Notes: a model not told the origin generated them from the letters alone. A DNA stretch of 64,000 bases from an uncultured Geobacter sp. (GCA_937860145.1 CALMBF010000134.1:1-64000); one strand, 5' to 3'; positions 54,275 through 63,455 are shown, counted from the first letter of the stretch. Numbers and translations: made by a program.

Positions 54275-54704
54275 GGGAATCCTGTTCGCATGGAGAGTAT
54301 ATCGTGACGCCCATCATAAAGAAAAACCCAGTTCCCGGCTAGTTCCCCCGAAAAATGGAGTCAGGCTCCCATGTTGACAAGTTGAAGGCTCTAAAGATGG
54401 TTCCGGCCATGGCACCAAAACCACGCATTTGATCTTCCCGATGGATGTCTTCCCCCTTCAGCAAGAGCCTGTAATGGCCAAGCAGATAAATCTTCCTGGA
54501 GTTGAAATTACTGGAGCAACTTGACAACCTGGAAGACTGGCCCTGTTTTAAAGGCATGCCCCGGCCGAAATGTTATTGATTTGATTGGTTTTTGCTTACA
54601 GTTCGTGCAGTGAGCTATGCTAACCTATAGTTGAAGTGGTTGATACCGTTGGAGTTGGTTGTTTCCTTGCCCCGGCTTATTATTGACGGAAAGGAGCTCT
54701 CCCC
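54275..54704. other. intergenic region with possible repeat relic
   Basis: No supported gene in 430 bp. The stretch at 54356-54375 (TGGAGTCAGGCTCCC) resembles a motif often seen at the edges of small transposon-like repeats, and the following 180 bp could be a decayed coding relic on the minus strand, but I could not match it to a family. Confidence 0.3.
54592..54621 (+). promoter_or_regulatory. probable sigma-70 promoter of the pseudopilin-like gene
   Basis: TTGCTT at 54592-54597, an 18-nt spacer, and TATGCT at 54616-54621, about 80 nt before the start codon. Confidence 0.45.
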
Positions 54705-55259
54705 ATGTTTACGAGGCAGAATATTACCGGAATTAAGCGCATGTTTCTTCTTGGTGTTCTGGCCCTGGCGGGCTTTTCTCCAGGAGAATCTTCGGCTGAG
54801 CCTCCAGGCCCGCAAGAGAATGTCGTGCTGGCGACCAAACTGTACGCCGACATGCAGTCCATTGCCACTGCTGTCGATATTTATCACAAGCAGTACAAGG
54901 TGATACCATCCTCCACGGCTGAATTGCTTTCGGGGGCCTTTTTAAAAAGCGTTCCTGCCATGGGGAAAGAACTTGGCGGGGGAGAATACTCGATCCAAAA
55001 AGGCTATGCCAATATGGATGGGCAGGGTCGGGAAGATGATACAATCTACTCGGGGGAGAATGTCCCCGAGGCTGTTTGCGTGGAGTTTAACAAGCGTTAC
55101 GCGCAGGTTCCGCTTAATGAAGGAACCATTTTCGACTATCGGGCGGCCGGCAACAAGTATCCGGGGGAGGTCTATGGCCGTCAGATGAAGGTGTACGCCA
55201 TCAAGTGGGAATCGGACCGCAATGTCTGTGAAGTCAACTGGGTGCTTGAATACAAGTGA
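54705..55259 (+). CDS. exported protein resembling a pseudopilin head without the pilin N-terminus
   Basis: A 184-residue protein with a conventional Sec signal peptide (about 1-31, ending ESSA). Residues about 45-75 (YADMQSIATAVDIYHKQYKV) resemble the alpha1-C helix and the yPxxxxeL turn of GspG-type pseudopilins, but the GFTLIE prepilin cleavage site and hydrophobic helix are missing. Two cysteines (near 125 and 176) could form a disulphide. Function unknown. AAAGGAG precedes the ATG. It is the first gene before sxtJ-like, 22 bp apart. Confidence 0.6.
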   Translation: MFTRQNITGIKRMFLLGVLALAGFSPGESSAEPPGPQENVVLATKLYADMQSIATAVDIYHKQYKVIPSSTAELLSGAFLKSVPAMGKELGGGEYSIQKGYANMDGQGREDDTIYSGENVPEAVCVEFNKRYAQVPLNEGTIFDYRAAGNKYPGEVYGRQMKVYAIKWESDRNVCEVNWVLEYK

Positions 55260-55281
55260 AGACGGTGTTGAAAGGACGCAC

Positions 55282-55689
55282 GTGAAAGCTTCCGACGGAG
55301 TGTTTCGCCACCGACTGCTGCGCCTGTTTGCCGGTTCGTGGACGCTCATCATGCTCTTGGCAGCCGGTCTGGCCGGCGAACTGCCGCCGGTATCCGCTGC
55401 AGGGGTGCTGCTTTGCGGTACTGCACTGTTTTTTGCCGTCGGTCTGATTCGTCCGGGTTGGATGCGCCGTCCTTATCGGTCGGTTGATCGCCTGCTCGCA
55501 CCCATCGGCCGGGTTTTCTCCTGTCTGATGCTGGCCCTGGTCTACTTCACCATTTTCAGCTTTTTTGCCTTGGCGTTGCGCCTGTTGCGCTGGGATCCAC
55601 TGCGTCTGCGTCGTTCCTGCTGGCCGTCCTCTGGCTGGATCGATCGCTCCGGTGCGAATGACGCGGCCGCCTACCGCTGGCAATACTGA
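55282..55689 (+). CDS. SxtJ family small membrane protein
   Basis: A 135-residue protein with two hydrophobic hairpins (about 12-55 and 75-105), followed by the family hallmark LLRWDPLRLRR and a short polar tail. SxtJ proteins regularly accompany DUF5989 and a carbamoyltransferase, as here; their role is unknown. I chose the GTG at 55282, with AAAGGA 5 nt upstream; an upstream ATG at 55222 would overlap the previous gene. Confidence 0.75.
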   Translation: MKASDGVFRHRLLRLFAGSWTLIMLLAAGLAGELPPVSAAGVLLCGTALFFAVGLIRPGWMRRPYRSVDRLLAPIGRVFSCLMLALVYFTIFSFFALALRLLRWDPLRLRRSCWPSSGWIDRSGANDAAAYRWQY

Positions 55690-55693
55690 CGTC

Positions 55694-55864
55694 ATGCCGG
55701 AACCGATGCGTCCCCCCTCGTTTGCCGCCGAAGTCCTGCGCTATCTCAAGACGCAGAAGCGCTGGTGGCTGACGCCGATCCTGCTGGTGCTGCTGTTTCT
55801 CGCGCTGGTGGCACTCATGGCCGGTCTTGCTCCGGCGCTGCCGTTCATCTATACGCTATTCTAG
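55694..55864 (+). CDS. DUF5989 family small membrane protein
   Basis: A 56-residue single-pass protein. Family signature: a basic-aromatic patch (LKTQKRWWLTP), one membrane helix (LLVLLFLALVALMAGL) and the C-terminal PFIYTLF. DUF5989 is nearly always found between an SxtJ-like gene and a NodU/CmcH carbamoyltransferase. It starts 4 bp after the sxtJ-like stop. Confidence 0.85.
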   Translation: MPEPMRPPSFAAEVLRYLKTQKRWWLTPILLVLLFLALVALMAGLAPALPFIYTLF

Positions 55865-55918
55865 CGGCAGCGCCCCGGGAGGCTCCAGTGGCCGGCTAGA
55901 ATCGCAGCGAGGTATCCG

Positions 55919-57673
55919 TTGTCCAGGCGTTTGCTGCAGATCAGTCTGATTGTTGTCCTGACCGGGATCTTCTACCTGCCGTCATTGCAGAACGGTTTTG
56001 TCTGGGACGATGATCAGTATCTCCATGCCAACCAGGCCGTGCAGAGTGATGACGGGCTGACGCGCATCTGGTTTTCCCATGAGATGCCCCAATATTATCC
56101 GCTGGTGTTCACCTCGTTCTGGGTGGAACATCAACTCTGGGGAATCGAGCCGTTCGGCTATCATGCCGTCAACCTCGGCCTGCATATCGCGAATGCCCTT
56201 CTGGTCTTTCTGCTGCTCGAGGCCCTTTGCCCCTCCCTGGCTTTGGCGGTCGGGCTGTTGTTTGCTCTGCATCCGGTTCAAGTCGAAACCGTCGCCTGGA
56301 TCAGTGAGCGCAAAAACCTCCTTGGCTGCCTGTTTTATCTGCTGGCCATCCGCTGTTATCTGAACTTTCAGGCAGGCGCCGGCCGTCGCCAGTATCTGCT
56401 GTCGCTGGGGGCGTTTTCTCTGGCTCTGTTGAGCAAGAGTATTACCGCGACGTTTGTCGTTGTGCCGTTGCTGCTCAAGTGGTGGAAGCGGGAGCCGATC
56501 AAAAAAGCCGACCTGGTGGCCATCGCCCCCTTCGCCGGGCTCGGCCTGCTCTGTGGCTTGCAGACGGTTTATCTGGAGCTTTACCGGGTCGGGGCCAGCG
56601 GCGATGCCTGGCGGCTCACCCTGGCCGAGCACCTTGTACTCCCCGGGCAAATTGTCTGGTTTTATCTGGCCAAACTGCTTTTCCCCGTCGAGTTGGTCTT
56701 CATCTATCCGAAATGGATACTTGATGCCGGGAGCCCCTGGCAATGGCTGCCGACGCTGGCCCTGGTTGTCCTCGGGGTTTCCCTCTATCGTCGTCGTGAC
56801 AGTTTGGGCCGAGGCGCTTTTGCCACCTATCTCGGCTATCTGGCCGCACTCTTTCCGGCCCTGGGTTTTTTCAATGTTTATCCGATGCGATTTTCCTATG
56901 TCGCCAACCATTTCCAGTATATCGCCAGCATCGGCGCCTTCATTTTTTTCGCCGGCCTGGTTGAAGGGAGCTGCGCCCGGCTCGCCATGCGTCTGGAGTG
57001 GTTTGCGAAGCCACGGGTCAGAACGGGGCTGGCCGCCATCATCCTCTGCGGAGTGTCCCTCGTTTACGGGGTTAAAATCCTCGATTACAGCCGGGTTTTT
57101 GCCAGCGAGGCCACGCTTTGGGAGGATGTGGTCGCCAAGAACCCGGCCAGTTCCATGGCCCACAACAATCTCGGCTATCTTTACAAAAAACAGGGGGATA
57201 TGCAGGCGGCCATCGGCCGCTTCAAGACCGCTATAGCGACTGATCCGGGCAATGCCCTGGCCTACAACAACCTTGGCTTGAGCTATGGTCTCCTCGGCAG
57301 GCGGGAGGAGTCCCGCGCCGCCTTTGAAGATGCCTTGCGCATCGACCCGGAATTCGCCAGCGCCTACAACAACCTTGGCCTGCTTTATCTGAATGCGGGG
57401 GATGTTGCCAGGGGCTTCGACTATTTTTCGAGGGCGAGCACCCTTGCTCCCTCCATGCTGGAAGCCCATTACAACCTGGCCGAATGTCATCTGTTGCAAG
57501 GCCAACCCGGGGCTGCGGTCGAGGCCCTGCAGCGGGCACTTGCCCTTCAGCCGCGCCACTCGATGATTCTGCGCAAACTGGCGTCCGCCTATGCGCTGAC
57601 CGGCCAGGTGGAGCGTGCTGCGGCCTTGCGGCAACAGGCCGATCAGCTTGATCCGCCCGGGAGGCTGCCTTGA
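55919..57673 (+). CDS. TMTC-like GT-C glycosyltransferase with TPR domain (2)
   Basis: A 584-residue protein with about ten membrane segments (10-400) and four or five canonical TPRs (about 420-575: AHNNLGYLYKKQGDMQAAI, AYNNLGLSYGLLGRREESR, AYNNLGLLYLNAGDVARGF). The first loop has the GT-C acidic motif FVWDDDQYL; FGYHAVNLGLHIANALLVFLL and FALHPVQVETVAWISERKNL match TMTC proteins. It is more canonical than the first TMTC-like protein. The start is a TTG at 55919 with GAGG 7 nt upstream. Its stop overlaps the carbamoyltransferase start (TTGA). Confidence 0.88.
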   Translation: MSRRLLQISLIVVLTGIFYLPSLQNGFVWDDDQYLHANQAVQSDDGLTRIWFSHEMPQYYPLVFTSFWVEHQLWGIEPFGYHAVNLGLHIANALLVFLLLEALCPSLALAVGLLFALHPVQVETVAWISERKNLLGCLFYLLAIRCYLNFQAGAGRRQYLLSLGAFSLALLSKSITATFVVVPLLLKWWKREPIKKADLVAIAPFAGLGLLCGLQTVYLELYRVGASGDAWRLTLAEHLVLPGQIVWFYLAKLLFPVELVFIYPKWILDAGSPWQWLPTLALVVLGVSLYRRRDSLGRGAFATYLGYLAALFPALGFFNVYPMRFSYVANHFQYIASIGAFIFFAGLVEGSCARLAMRLEWFAKPRVRTGLAAIILCGVSLVYGVKILDYSRVFASEATLWEDVVAKNPASSMAHNNLGYLYKKQGDMQAAIGRFKTAIATDPGNALAYNNLGLSYGLLGRREESRAAFEDALRIDPEFASAYNNLGLLYLNAGDVARGFDYFSRASTLAPSMLEAHYNLAECHLLQGQPGAAVEALQRALALQPRHSMILRKLASAYALTGQVERAAALRQQADQLDPPGRLP

Positions 57674-59457
57674 CCTGGATCCTCGGCATCTCCGCCTACT
57701 ACCATGATGCCGCCGCCGTTCTGGTGAATGGTGACGGGCGGGTTGTGGCGGCCGCCCAGGAAGAGCGCTTCACACGAACCAAGCATGACAATTCCTTTCC
57801 GCATCAGTCCATCGCTTACTGTCTGGCAGAGGCCGGTATCGGTCTCAACGATATCGCCATCGTTGGCTTCTACGAAAAGCCACTGCGCAAGTTCGAGCGC
57901 CTGCTCGACACCTGGCTGAGTTTCGCGCCACGTGGCTTTACCCCCTTTCGCCACGCCCTTCCCAAATGGCTGACGCAGAACATCAACCTGCGTCGGGAAC
58001 TCAAGCGAGAACTTGGGCCAGCCTTTCATGGTGAGGTCCTTTTCGCCGAACATCACGAATCCCATGCCGCCAGTGCCTTCTTCCCGTCGCCGTTTGCCGA
58101 GGCCGCGATCCTGACTCTCGATGGCGCCGGCGAGTGGGCGACCGGCAGCATCGGCATCGGCCGCGGCAGTCGCGTCGAACTGCTGAAGGAGATGCGCTTC
58201 CCCCACTCGCTGGGGCTACTCTACTCGGCGTTCACCTATTTCTGCGGGTTTAGAATCAACGATGGCGAATACAAACTGATGGGGCTGGCCCCCTACGGTA
58301 CGCCGCGTTACGCTAGCGTGATCCGCGAAAAGTTGGTGAAGATCAATGCCGACGGGTCATTCTTTCTCGATCAACGCTATTTCGATTACTGCGCCGGGGT
58401 GCGCATGACGTCAAAGGCTTTCGAACAGCTCTTTGACGGACCGCCGCGGGCCCCGGAGCAGCCGCTGACCGAGCGGGAGATGGATCTGGCCGCCTCGGTG
58501 CAGGCTGTCGCCGAGGAGATCGTCCTGGCCTGTGCGCGGCATGCCCGTGACGTTACCGGGCTCCCCCGCCTGTGTCTGGCCGGGGGGGGCTCTCTCAACT
58601 GCGTGGCCAACGGTCGGTTAAGGGACGAAAATATCTTTGACGAGCTGTGGATCCAGCCGGCCGCCGGCGACGCCGGGGGGGCGCTTGGGGTGGCGTTGCT
58701 GATGGCCCATCAGTACCTGGGTGCGCCGCGCGGCGTCGAGCCGGATGATAGCCAGCAGGGTTCGTATTTGGGGCCGGGGCTGGACGAGGGGGAGATTCGT
58801 CGATTTCTCGACGCCAAGAATGTGCCCTACCGTTTTATTGAAGACGAGGATGCCTTGTGCGCGGAGGTCTCCGAGCACCTGGCGGCGGGGAAGGTGGTTG
58901 GCTGGGCGCAGGGGCGTATGGAGTTCGGCCCGCGGGCTCTGGGCGCGCGCAGCATCCTCGCCGACGCCCGCGACCCCGCCATGCAGTCACGGGTCAACCT
59001 GTGTGTCAAGGAGCGCGAGTCGTTCCGCCCGTTTGCACCGATCGTTCTGCGCGAACGGGCCGCGGAATATTTCGCGGTCCCTGCCGGCTACGAGAGCCCC
59101 TACATGCTGCTGACTGCCCCGGTGCACCCGGTGCAGCGCCTCGACGACCCGGCGGCAGCCGGCGTGCGCGGACTCGACCTTTTGAAAGTTCGACGCACGA
59201 CGATCCCGGCGGTGACCCACGTTGACTATTCGGCACGGATCCAGACCGTGACCAGAGAGCGCAACGGACGCATTCATCGTCTGTTGGCAGCATTCGACCG
59301 GCTGACCGACTGCCCGGTGCTTCTGAACACCAGCTTCAACGGCAAGGACGAGCCGATCATCTGCTCCATCGAGGACGCCTGGAACTGCTTCCATGCGACC
59401 GGTCTCGATCTTTTAGTTCTGGAGCGGTTCGTGGTGGAGAGGTTCGTCAGGAAGTAG
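57670..59457 (+). CDS. carbamoyltransferase, NodU/CmcH family
   Basis: A 595-residue cytoplasmic enzyme that transfers a carbamoyl group from carbamoyl phosphate to a hydroxyl, usually of a sugar, through a carbamoyl-AMP intermediate. The N-terminal Kae1-like half has MTWILGISAYYHDAAAVL and the metal-binding EHHESHAASAFF (about 126-137); LAGGGSLNCVANGRL (about 302-316) and the C-terminal domain (GRMEFGPRALGARSILAD) complete the family pattern. The TTG start has GGGAGG 5 nt upstream. Coupling to the TMTC-like gene suggests a carbamoylated sugar in the same glycan pathway. Confidence 0.95.
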   Translation: MTWILGISAYYHDAAAVLVNGDGRVVAAAQEERFTRTKHDNSFPHQSIAYCLAEAGIGLNDIAIVGFYEKPLRKFERLLDTWLSFAPRGFTPFRHALPKWLTQNINLRRELKRELGPAFHGEVLFAEHHESHAASAFFPSPFAEAAILTLDGAGEWATGSIGIGRGSRVELLKEMRFPHSLGLLYSAFTYFCGFRINDGEYKLMGLAPYGTPRYASVIREKLVKINADGSFFLDQRYFDYCAGVRMTSKAFEQLFDGPPRAPEQPLTEREMDLAASVQAVAEEIVLACARHARDVTGLPRLCLAGGGSLNCVANGRLRDENIFDELWIQPAAGDAGGALGVALLMAHQYLGAPRGVEPDDSQQGSYLGPGLDEGEIRRFLDAKNVPYRFIEDEDALCAEVSEHLAAGKVVGWAQGRMEFGPRALGARSILADARDPAMQSRVNLCVKERESFRPFAPIVLRERAAEYFAVPAGYESPYMLLTAPVHPVQRLDDPAAAGVRGLDLLKVRRTTIPAVTHVDYSARIQTVTRERNGRIHRLLAAFDRLTDCPVLLNTSFNGKDEPIICSIEDAWNCFHATGLDLLVLERFVVERFVRK

Positions 59458-59560
59458 GGTTTCACTACGCTGCCGTCTCCTTGCAAATCTCTGTGCCATC
59501 CCCGCCCGTTATCCACGCAAAATCGTCTCCCTCAGCACGTTTCTTGAAATAATGCGCTCC

Positions 59561-59590
59561 TTGACGCGAGTATTAAAACTGCGGTAACGT
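59561..59590 (+). promoter_or_regulatory. possible sigma-70 promoter
   Basis: TTGACG at 59561-59566, an 18-nt spacer and TAACGT at 59585-59590, about 50 nt before the next start codon. The -10 is a poor match. Confidence 0.35.
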
Positions 59591-59641
59591 ATTGATTGTA
59601 AATCAAAACATGAAAATAAACTTATCTCGCGGAGCGCTGCG

Positions 59642-60829
59642 TTGTTCGCTGTCAGCCAAAAGATTCGTTCCTGCCTTCGCAGTCGCTCCCTGCTCACCGC
59701 CGGCCTGACCGGTTTGGCATTGCTGGCCTGTTTCGTCCGCATCTCCTGGAACTATGACTTCGAGGGTGTTTACCTGCTGAAGGGGGAGAACGGCCGCACG
59801 CTGGTTGTCTCTGACAGCGTTTACCTCGGCGAAGAAGATCGCCTGCTCGCCGGTATCGACCTTCCCGGCATCAACCTTCTGGAGCACCACTTTCTAAGTA
59901 GTAAAACCAGACTTGAATTACACTGGAATGCGGCGGCCGGTCGCGGGGTGATTCATAACCGCCTGGCCGACGGCACGGTCCTGGTTACCAACTTCAGCCG
60001 TTACGTGGACAGCGAGGGGGAGCAAACCCACGGACTTTTCATCGGCGGGGCCGAACCGGCAAGGCTGCACCCTAAAAACCTCGACGGCAGTGGCATGAGC
60101 TGGTTCGACGGCAAGCAGTGGAATCACATCTGGTGCAATACCAACGAGGGGATCGGCTCGACCGTCTCCACTCATCGCTACGCCCCCTCGCACTGGAAAT
60201 ACCTCGGCAGCACGGTGGACGTCGAAAACGATGAGCGCATCGTTCTAAACAGCCGTCATGAGGTGGTCGTCGATGGGGCCCCGCTGCAGATCAAGCGGAC
60301 CGTGGAAGTCCTCGCCGGCCAGCCCGAGCTCAAGCTGACCATGCAGATCGTCAACGGCGGCGGTCGGGCCGGACACTACTTCTACTATTATGGCGATGAG
60401 CCGTGGGTCGGCGAGTTCGGAAGTTCCGCAGGAGATGTCGGCTGGATGGGCGGCCGGCTGGTCAAATTTGAGACGGTGATCGATCCCAAGACGGTGACCA
60501 CCATCGGGATGATCGATTTCGGCAACGACGTCCTCGGCGAGAGGCATCACTTCCGCAACGTCGCCAACTTCATTCGCTGGAGCCCGGCAACGCGCCCCGA
60601 CATCGCCTTTTTCGCCAATCAGTACGATGGCTTCGCGCACCGTCCCGAAGTACAGGTCCCGTTGCAGGGCGACGCCCGTTCGCTGGGGATGTACTGGGGG
60701 CCGAAGACGCTTCCGCCTGGGGCGACCGAGACCATCGAACTCACCCTCGGCATGGCCGGTCCGGCAGAACTTAAAGGGCTCCTGCCGCACACGGCACAAC
60801 TTTCTCCCCAGCCGGTGCGTCGCGGCTGA
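59642..60829 (+). CDS. membrane-anchored periplasmic protein of unknown function
   Basis: A 395-residue protein with a single N-terminal membrane segment (about 17-33) and a large periplasmic region rich in beta strands and aromatics (HYFYYYGDEPWVGEFGSS; SLGMYWGPKTLPPG). The periodic strands and the PPGATETIELTLGMAGP ending suggest a supersandwich fold like that of mutarotases or the YidC periplasmic domain, but I do not recognise a family. The start is a TTG at 59642 with GGAG 7 nt upstream. It lies downstream of the carbamoyltransferase, possibly with its own promoter. Confidence 0.7.
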   Translation: MFAVSQKIRSCLRSRSLLTAGLTGLALLACFVRISWNYDFEGVYLLKGENGRTLVVSDSVYLGEEDRLLAGIDLPGINLLEHHFLSSKTRLELHWNAAAGRGVIHNRLADGTVLVTNFSRYVDSEGEQTHGLFIGGAEPARLHPKNLDGSGMSWFDGKQWNHIWCNTNEGIGSTVSTHRYAPSHWKYLGSTVDVENDERIVLNSRHEVVVDGAPLQIKRTVEVLAGQPELKLTMQIVNGGGRAGHYFYYYGDEPWVGEFGSSAGDVGWMGGRLVKFETVIDPKTVTTIGMIDFGNDVLGERHHFRNVANFIRWSPATRPDIAFFANQYDGFAHRPEVQVPLQGDARSLGMYWGPKTLPPGATETIELTLGMAGPAELKGLLPHTAQLSPQPVRRG

Positions 60830-60868
60830 TTCCCGCTGCGGCCGTCTCTTCCGCTTACCTTCCCCCGT

Positions 60869-60924
60869 CGCGTAGTCTCAGGAAATCTTCCCCCGGCGCG
60901 TAGTCTCAGGAAATCTTCCCCCGG
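60869..60924. repeat. perfect 28-bp tandem duplication at the 3' end of the synthase gene
   Basis: Copies at 60869-60896 and 60897-60924 are identical. The right copy contains the stop codon (60906-60908) and last codons of the minus-strand gene, so the left copy is a duplicated 3' end, probably from slippage. Confidence 0.95.
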
Positions 60925-63455
60925 CGCACCGTGGCTTCTGGGATGAAACTGCTCTGGGCCTCCAGCTCCAGTGCCTTGCGACGGATGGAGTCGGCGGCAC
61001 GCGAGCGCCCTGCCTGCTGGTAGGCGTCGGCGATGTCGTGGAGGGCCTCGGCAATCTCCCTGTTGTTATTGCCGAGGTTGCTCAGGGGGAGTTCGACCCG
61101 TTCGGCGGCCGTGGTCAGCAGTGCCTGGTTGTCACGCATGAATTGCCCCAGCACCTTTTCCCCGAGCAGGTGGTGGCCGGAAAACTCGAGGACCGGCCAG
61201 CTGTCGGTGTTGAGCCGCGTGGTTCCGGCCAGCTCGCGCAGCGCTTTTTCGCTGAACAGGTAGTTGCGGGCCATCAGTGCGCCCGGGGAGGTGATGCCGA
61301 TCGGGTTCAGCACCTGGCTGATCACGGGGTTGGCCAGCCGCCGGCTGGCGCTCAGGTAGTCGAGTTTCAACTCGTGCCTGGCGCCGACCAGGATCAGGTC
61401 GCTGCCGGTGCGGAAGGCCAGCGCCTCCGGAAAGACCGCGAGCAGGGTGTTGATGGCGATCTTGAGATTGTCCGGAGTGATGTCGTACAGGCCGATCCAC
61501 TGGGTGAAGACCCCCCCGTCCTTGAGCCGGTCCGCTGCCAGTTGATAGAAGTCGCGGGTGAAGAGATTGGCGTTGCCGCTCTGCCAGGGGTTGGACGGCT
61601 CGGAGATGATCACGTCGTAGCGCTTCGCGTGGGTCAGCAGCAGGTTGCGGCCGTCTGCGACCAGCAGGTTGATGCGTGGGTCGGACAGGACGTTGCCGTT
61701 CTCCTCCCGGAAATAGCGGGACGCCTCGACAACCTCCGGCGAGATCTCCACGCAGTCGATCTGTTTTGACCCATGGGCGCTCAGCCCGTTGAGGGTGATC
61801 CCGGTCCCCAGTCCGATGACCAGCACATCGTCCGGACGGGGGTGCAGCAGCAGGGGGATGTGGCCGACCAGCAGCTGGGTGGGGAGGTCGGAGCCGTTGC
61901 CGCCGTCAGTCTTGCCGTTGACGCTGAAGAAACGTAGCGTGCCGTCGAGGCTCTCATGCACGGCGACGGTGGTTTCCTCCCCTTCGATGACGTCCAGCAG
62001 CCGCTCCTTTTCCAGTGTGGCCCTCAGCCCCCCCATCTGCAGGTATTTCGGTGCGTAGATATAGACGCCGCTGTTCATCAGGGTCTGGTCCCAGGGCGGG
62101 AGGAAGACGAGCATCACGAGTCCGGCCGTTGCCGCCAGCGGCGCGGCCGCGCGCAGCCACCCGGCGGGGCGCAGGTGCACGGCCAGTGCGAGCACCACCA
62201 GCAGGTTGGTGGCGATCAGCACCAGGAAGCTCTTCTGCGTGCCGAACAGCGGCACCATGGCGAAGCCCGCCACCAGCGAGCCGAACATGGCTCCGGCCGT
62301 GTTGGCCAGAACCACCAGGCCGACGCCTTGCCCGGTGCGGGCCCGGCCGGGATCGATGAGGGCGACGGTCGCCGGCAGCAGTGATCCGGAGACGATGGTC
62401 GGCAGGCCGACGATTGCAAAAACCACCAGGAAGGAGAGGGCGGTCAGTAGCCACCAGACTTCGCCGGAGAGGCGGTGGACAAAGAGGAAAATCTCCGCCA
62501 GGCGGTCGTAGAACGGCACCATCACCACGACGGCAATGGCCATCAGCAGGGTCAGCTGGATCAGGATCTGCTTCTCGTCGAGGTCCGGACGGACCTTGCG
62601 GGCGTAGATGGCGCCGCCGATGGCGATCCCCACCAGGAAAGCGCTGAGGATCATGGTGAAGGCGAAGGTGGTGTTGCCGAGGAAGAGCAACAGAACCCGG
62701 GTCCACAGGATCTCGTAGGCCAGGGTCAGAAAGCCGATGATGCCGATGGCCAGGAGTGGCAGCCAGTGTTCGCGGGCGCGGATCGGCTGCAGGGGGCGCC
62801 CGGCGCGGGAGGCATCCCGGCCGCCGGAAAGCTCGGGCTGGCGTGAAAGTTGGAAAACCAGGCCCGCGATGGCCAGGTTGCCGGCGACGGCGAGAAAAAG
62901 GGTGGCGGTCAGCCCGAGGTTGGGAATGAGCAGGTAGCCGGCGCTGAAGGTCCCCAGGGTTGCCCCCAGGGTGTTGTAGGCGTAGAGGCGGCCGATTTGC
63001 CCTCCGGACTTGCGGCGCGCGAAGAACCGGCACATCAGCGGGAAGGTGCCGCCCATGCAGATCGTTGGCGGCAGCAGCAGGAGCGCTCCGAACACCAGGT
63101 GGATGGCATGGGAGATCAGCGGATGGGTCGGCAGCAGGCGTTCGACCGCCGTATGGGCGATGGTCAGCAGCTCCATGCCGAAAGGAGAGGCCGCCGCGCA
63201 GCCGGCGATCACCACCTCCAGCCAGACGTAGAGCCGCAGGAGGTTCTGCTCCTCGTCGGCCCTGCGGCCGACCAGGTAGCTGCCAAGGGCGAGTCCACCC
63301 ATGAAGGTGGCGGCGACGATGCTGACCGCCGGCATGGTGGTGCCGAAGGCCAGCGCCAGGTACTTGGTCCAGAGAACCTCGTAGACGAGGGCGCAGAAGC
63401 CGGAAAGGGCGAACAGTAAATAGATCAGTCGCTTGTGCGGTGCGGTGAGCTCCAT
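60906..63455 (-). CDS. fused membrane transporter-like / spermidine synthase-like protein
   Basis: An 849-residue protein. The N-terminal half (about 1-470) has roughly 13 membrane segments in two related blocks (SGFCALVYEVLWTKYLALAF and GFLTLAYEILWTRVLLLFLG). The C-terminal half (about 490-760) is a polyamine-synthase-like methyltransferase fold with the SAM loop VIGLGTGITLNG (near 545-558), EISPEVVEAS, DGRNLLL and SEPSNPW. The last 60 residues are TPR-like. The family is common in this bacterial group; the fused synthases have not been firmly tied to spermidine production. GAGGAG lies 7 nt before the ATG. Confidence 0.9.
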   Translation of the reverse strand: MELTAPHKRLIYLLFALSGFCALVYEVLWTKYLALAFGTTMPAVSIVAATFMGGLALGSYLVGRRADEEQNLLRLYVWLEVVIAGCAAASPFGMELLTIAHTAVERLLPTHPLISHAIHLVFGALLLLPPTICMGGTFPLMCRFFARRKSGGQIGRLYAYNTLGATLGTFSAGYLLIPNLGLTATLFLAVAGNLAIAGLVFQLSRQPELSGGRDASRAGRPLQPIRAREHWLPLLAIGIIGFLTLAYEILWTRVLLLFLGNTTFAFTMILSAFLVGIAIGGAIYARKVRPDLDEKQILIQLTLLMAIAVVVMVPFYDRLAEIFLFVHRLSGEVWWLLTALSFLVVFAIVGLPTIVSGSLLPATVALIDPGRARTGQGVGLVVLANTAGAMFGSLVAGFAMVPLFGTQKSFLVLIATNLLVVLALAVHLRPAGWLRAAAPLAATAGLVMLVFLPPWDQTLMNSGVYIYAPKYLQMGGLRATLEKERLLDVIEGEETTVAVHESLDGTLRFFSVNGKTDGGNGSDLPTQLLVGHIPLLLHPRPDDVLVIGLGTGITLNGLSAHGSKQIDCVEISPEVVEASRYFREENGNVLSDPRINLLVADGRNLLLTHAKRYDVIISEPSNPWQSGNANLFTRDFYQLAADRLKDGGVFTQWIGLYDITPDNLKIAINTLLAVFPEALAFRTGSDLILVGARHELKLDYLSASRRLANPVISQVLNPIGITSPGALMARNYLFSEKALRELAGTTRLNTDSWPVLEFSGHHLLGEKVLGQFMRDNQALLTTAAERVELPLSNLGNNNREIAEALHDIADAYQQAGRSRAADSIRRKALELEAQSSFIPEATVRRGKIS

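Noticed and set aside
54339-54557. 72-codon minus-strand frame as a transposase remnant
   Set aside because: A few residues recall C-terminal ends of transposases, but I could not match a family, and there are no terminal repeats or target duplications.
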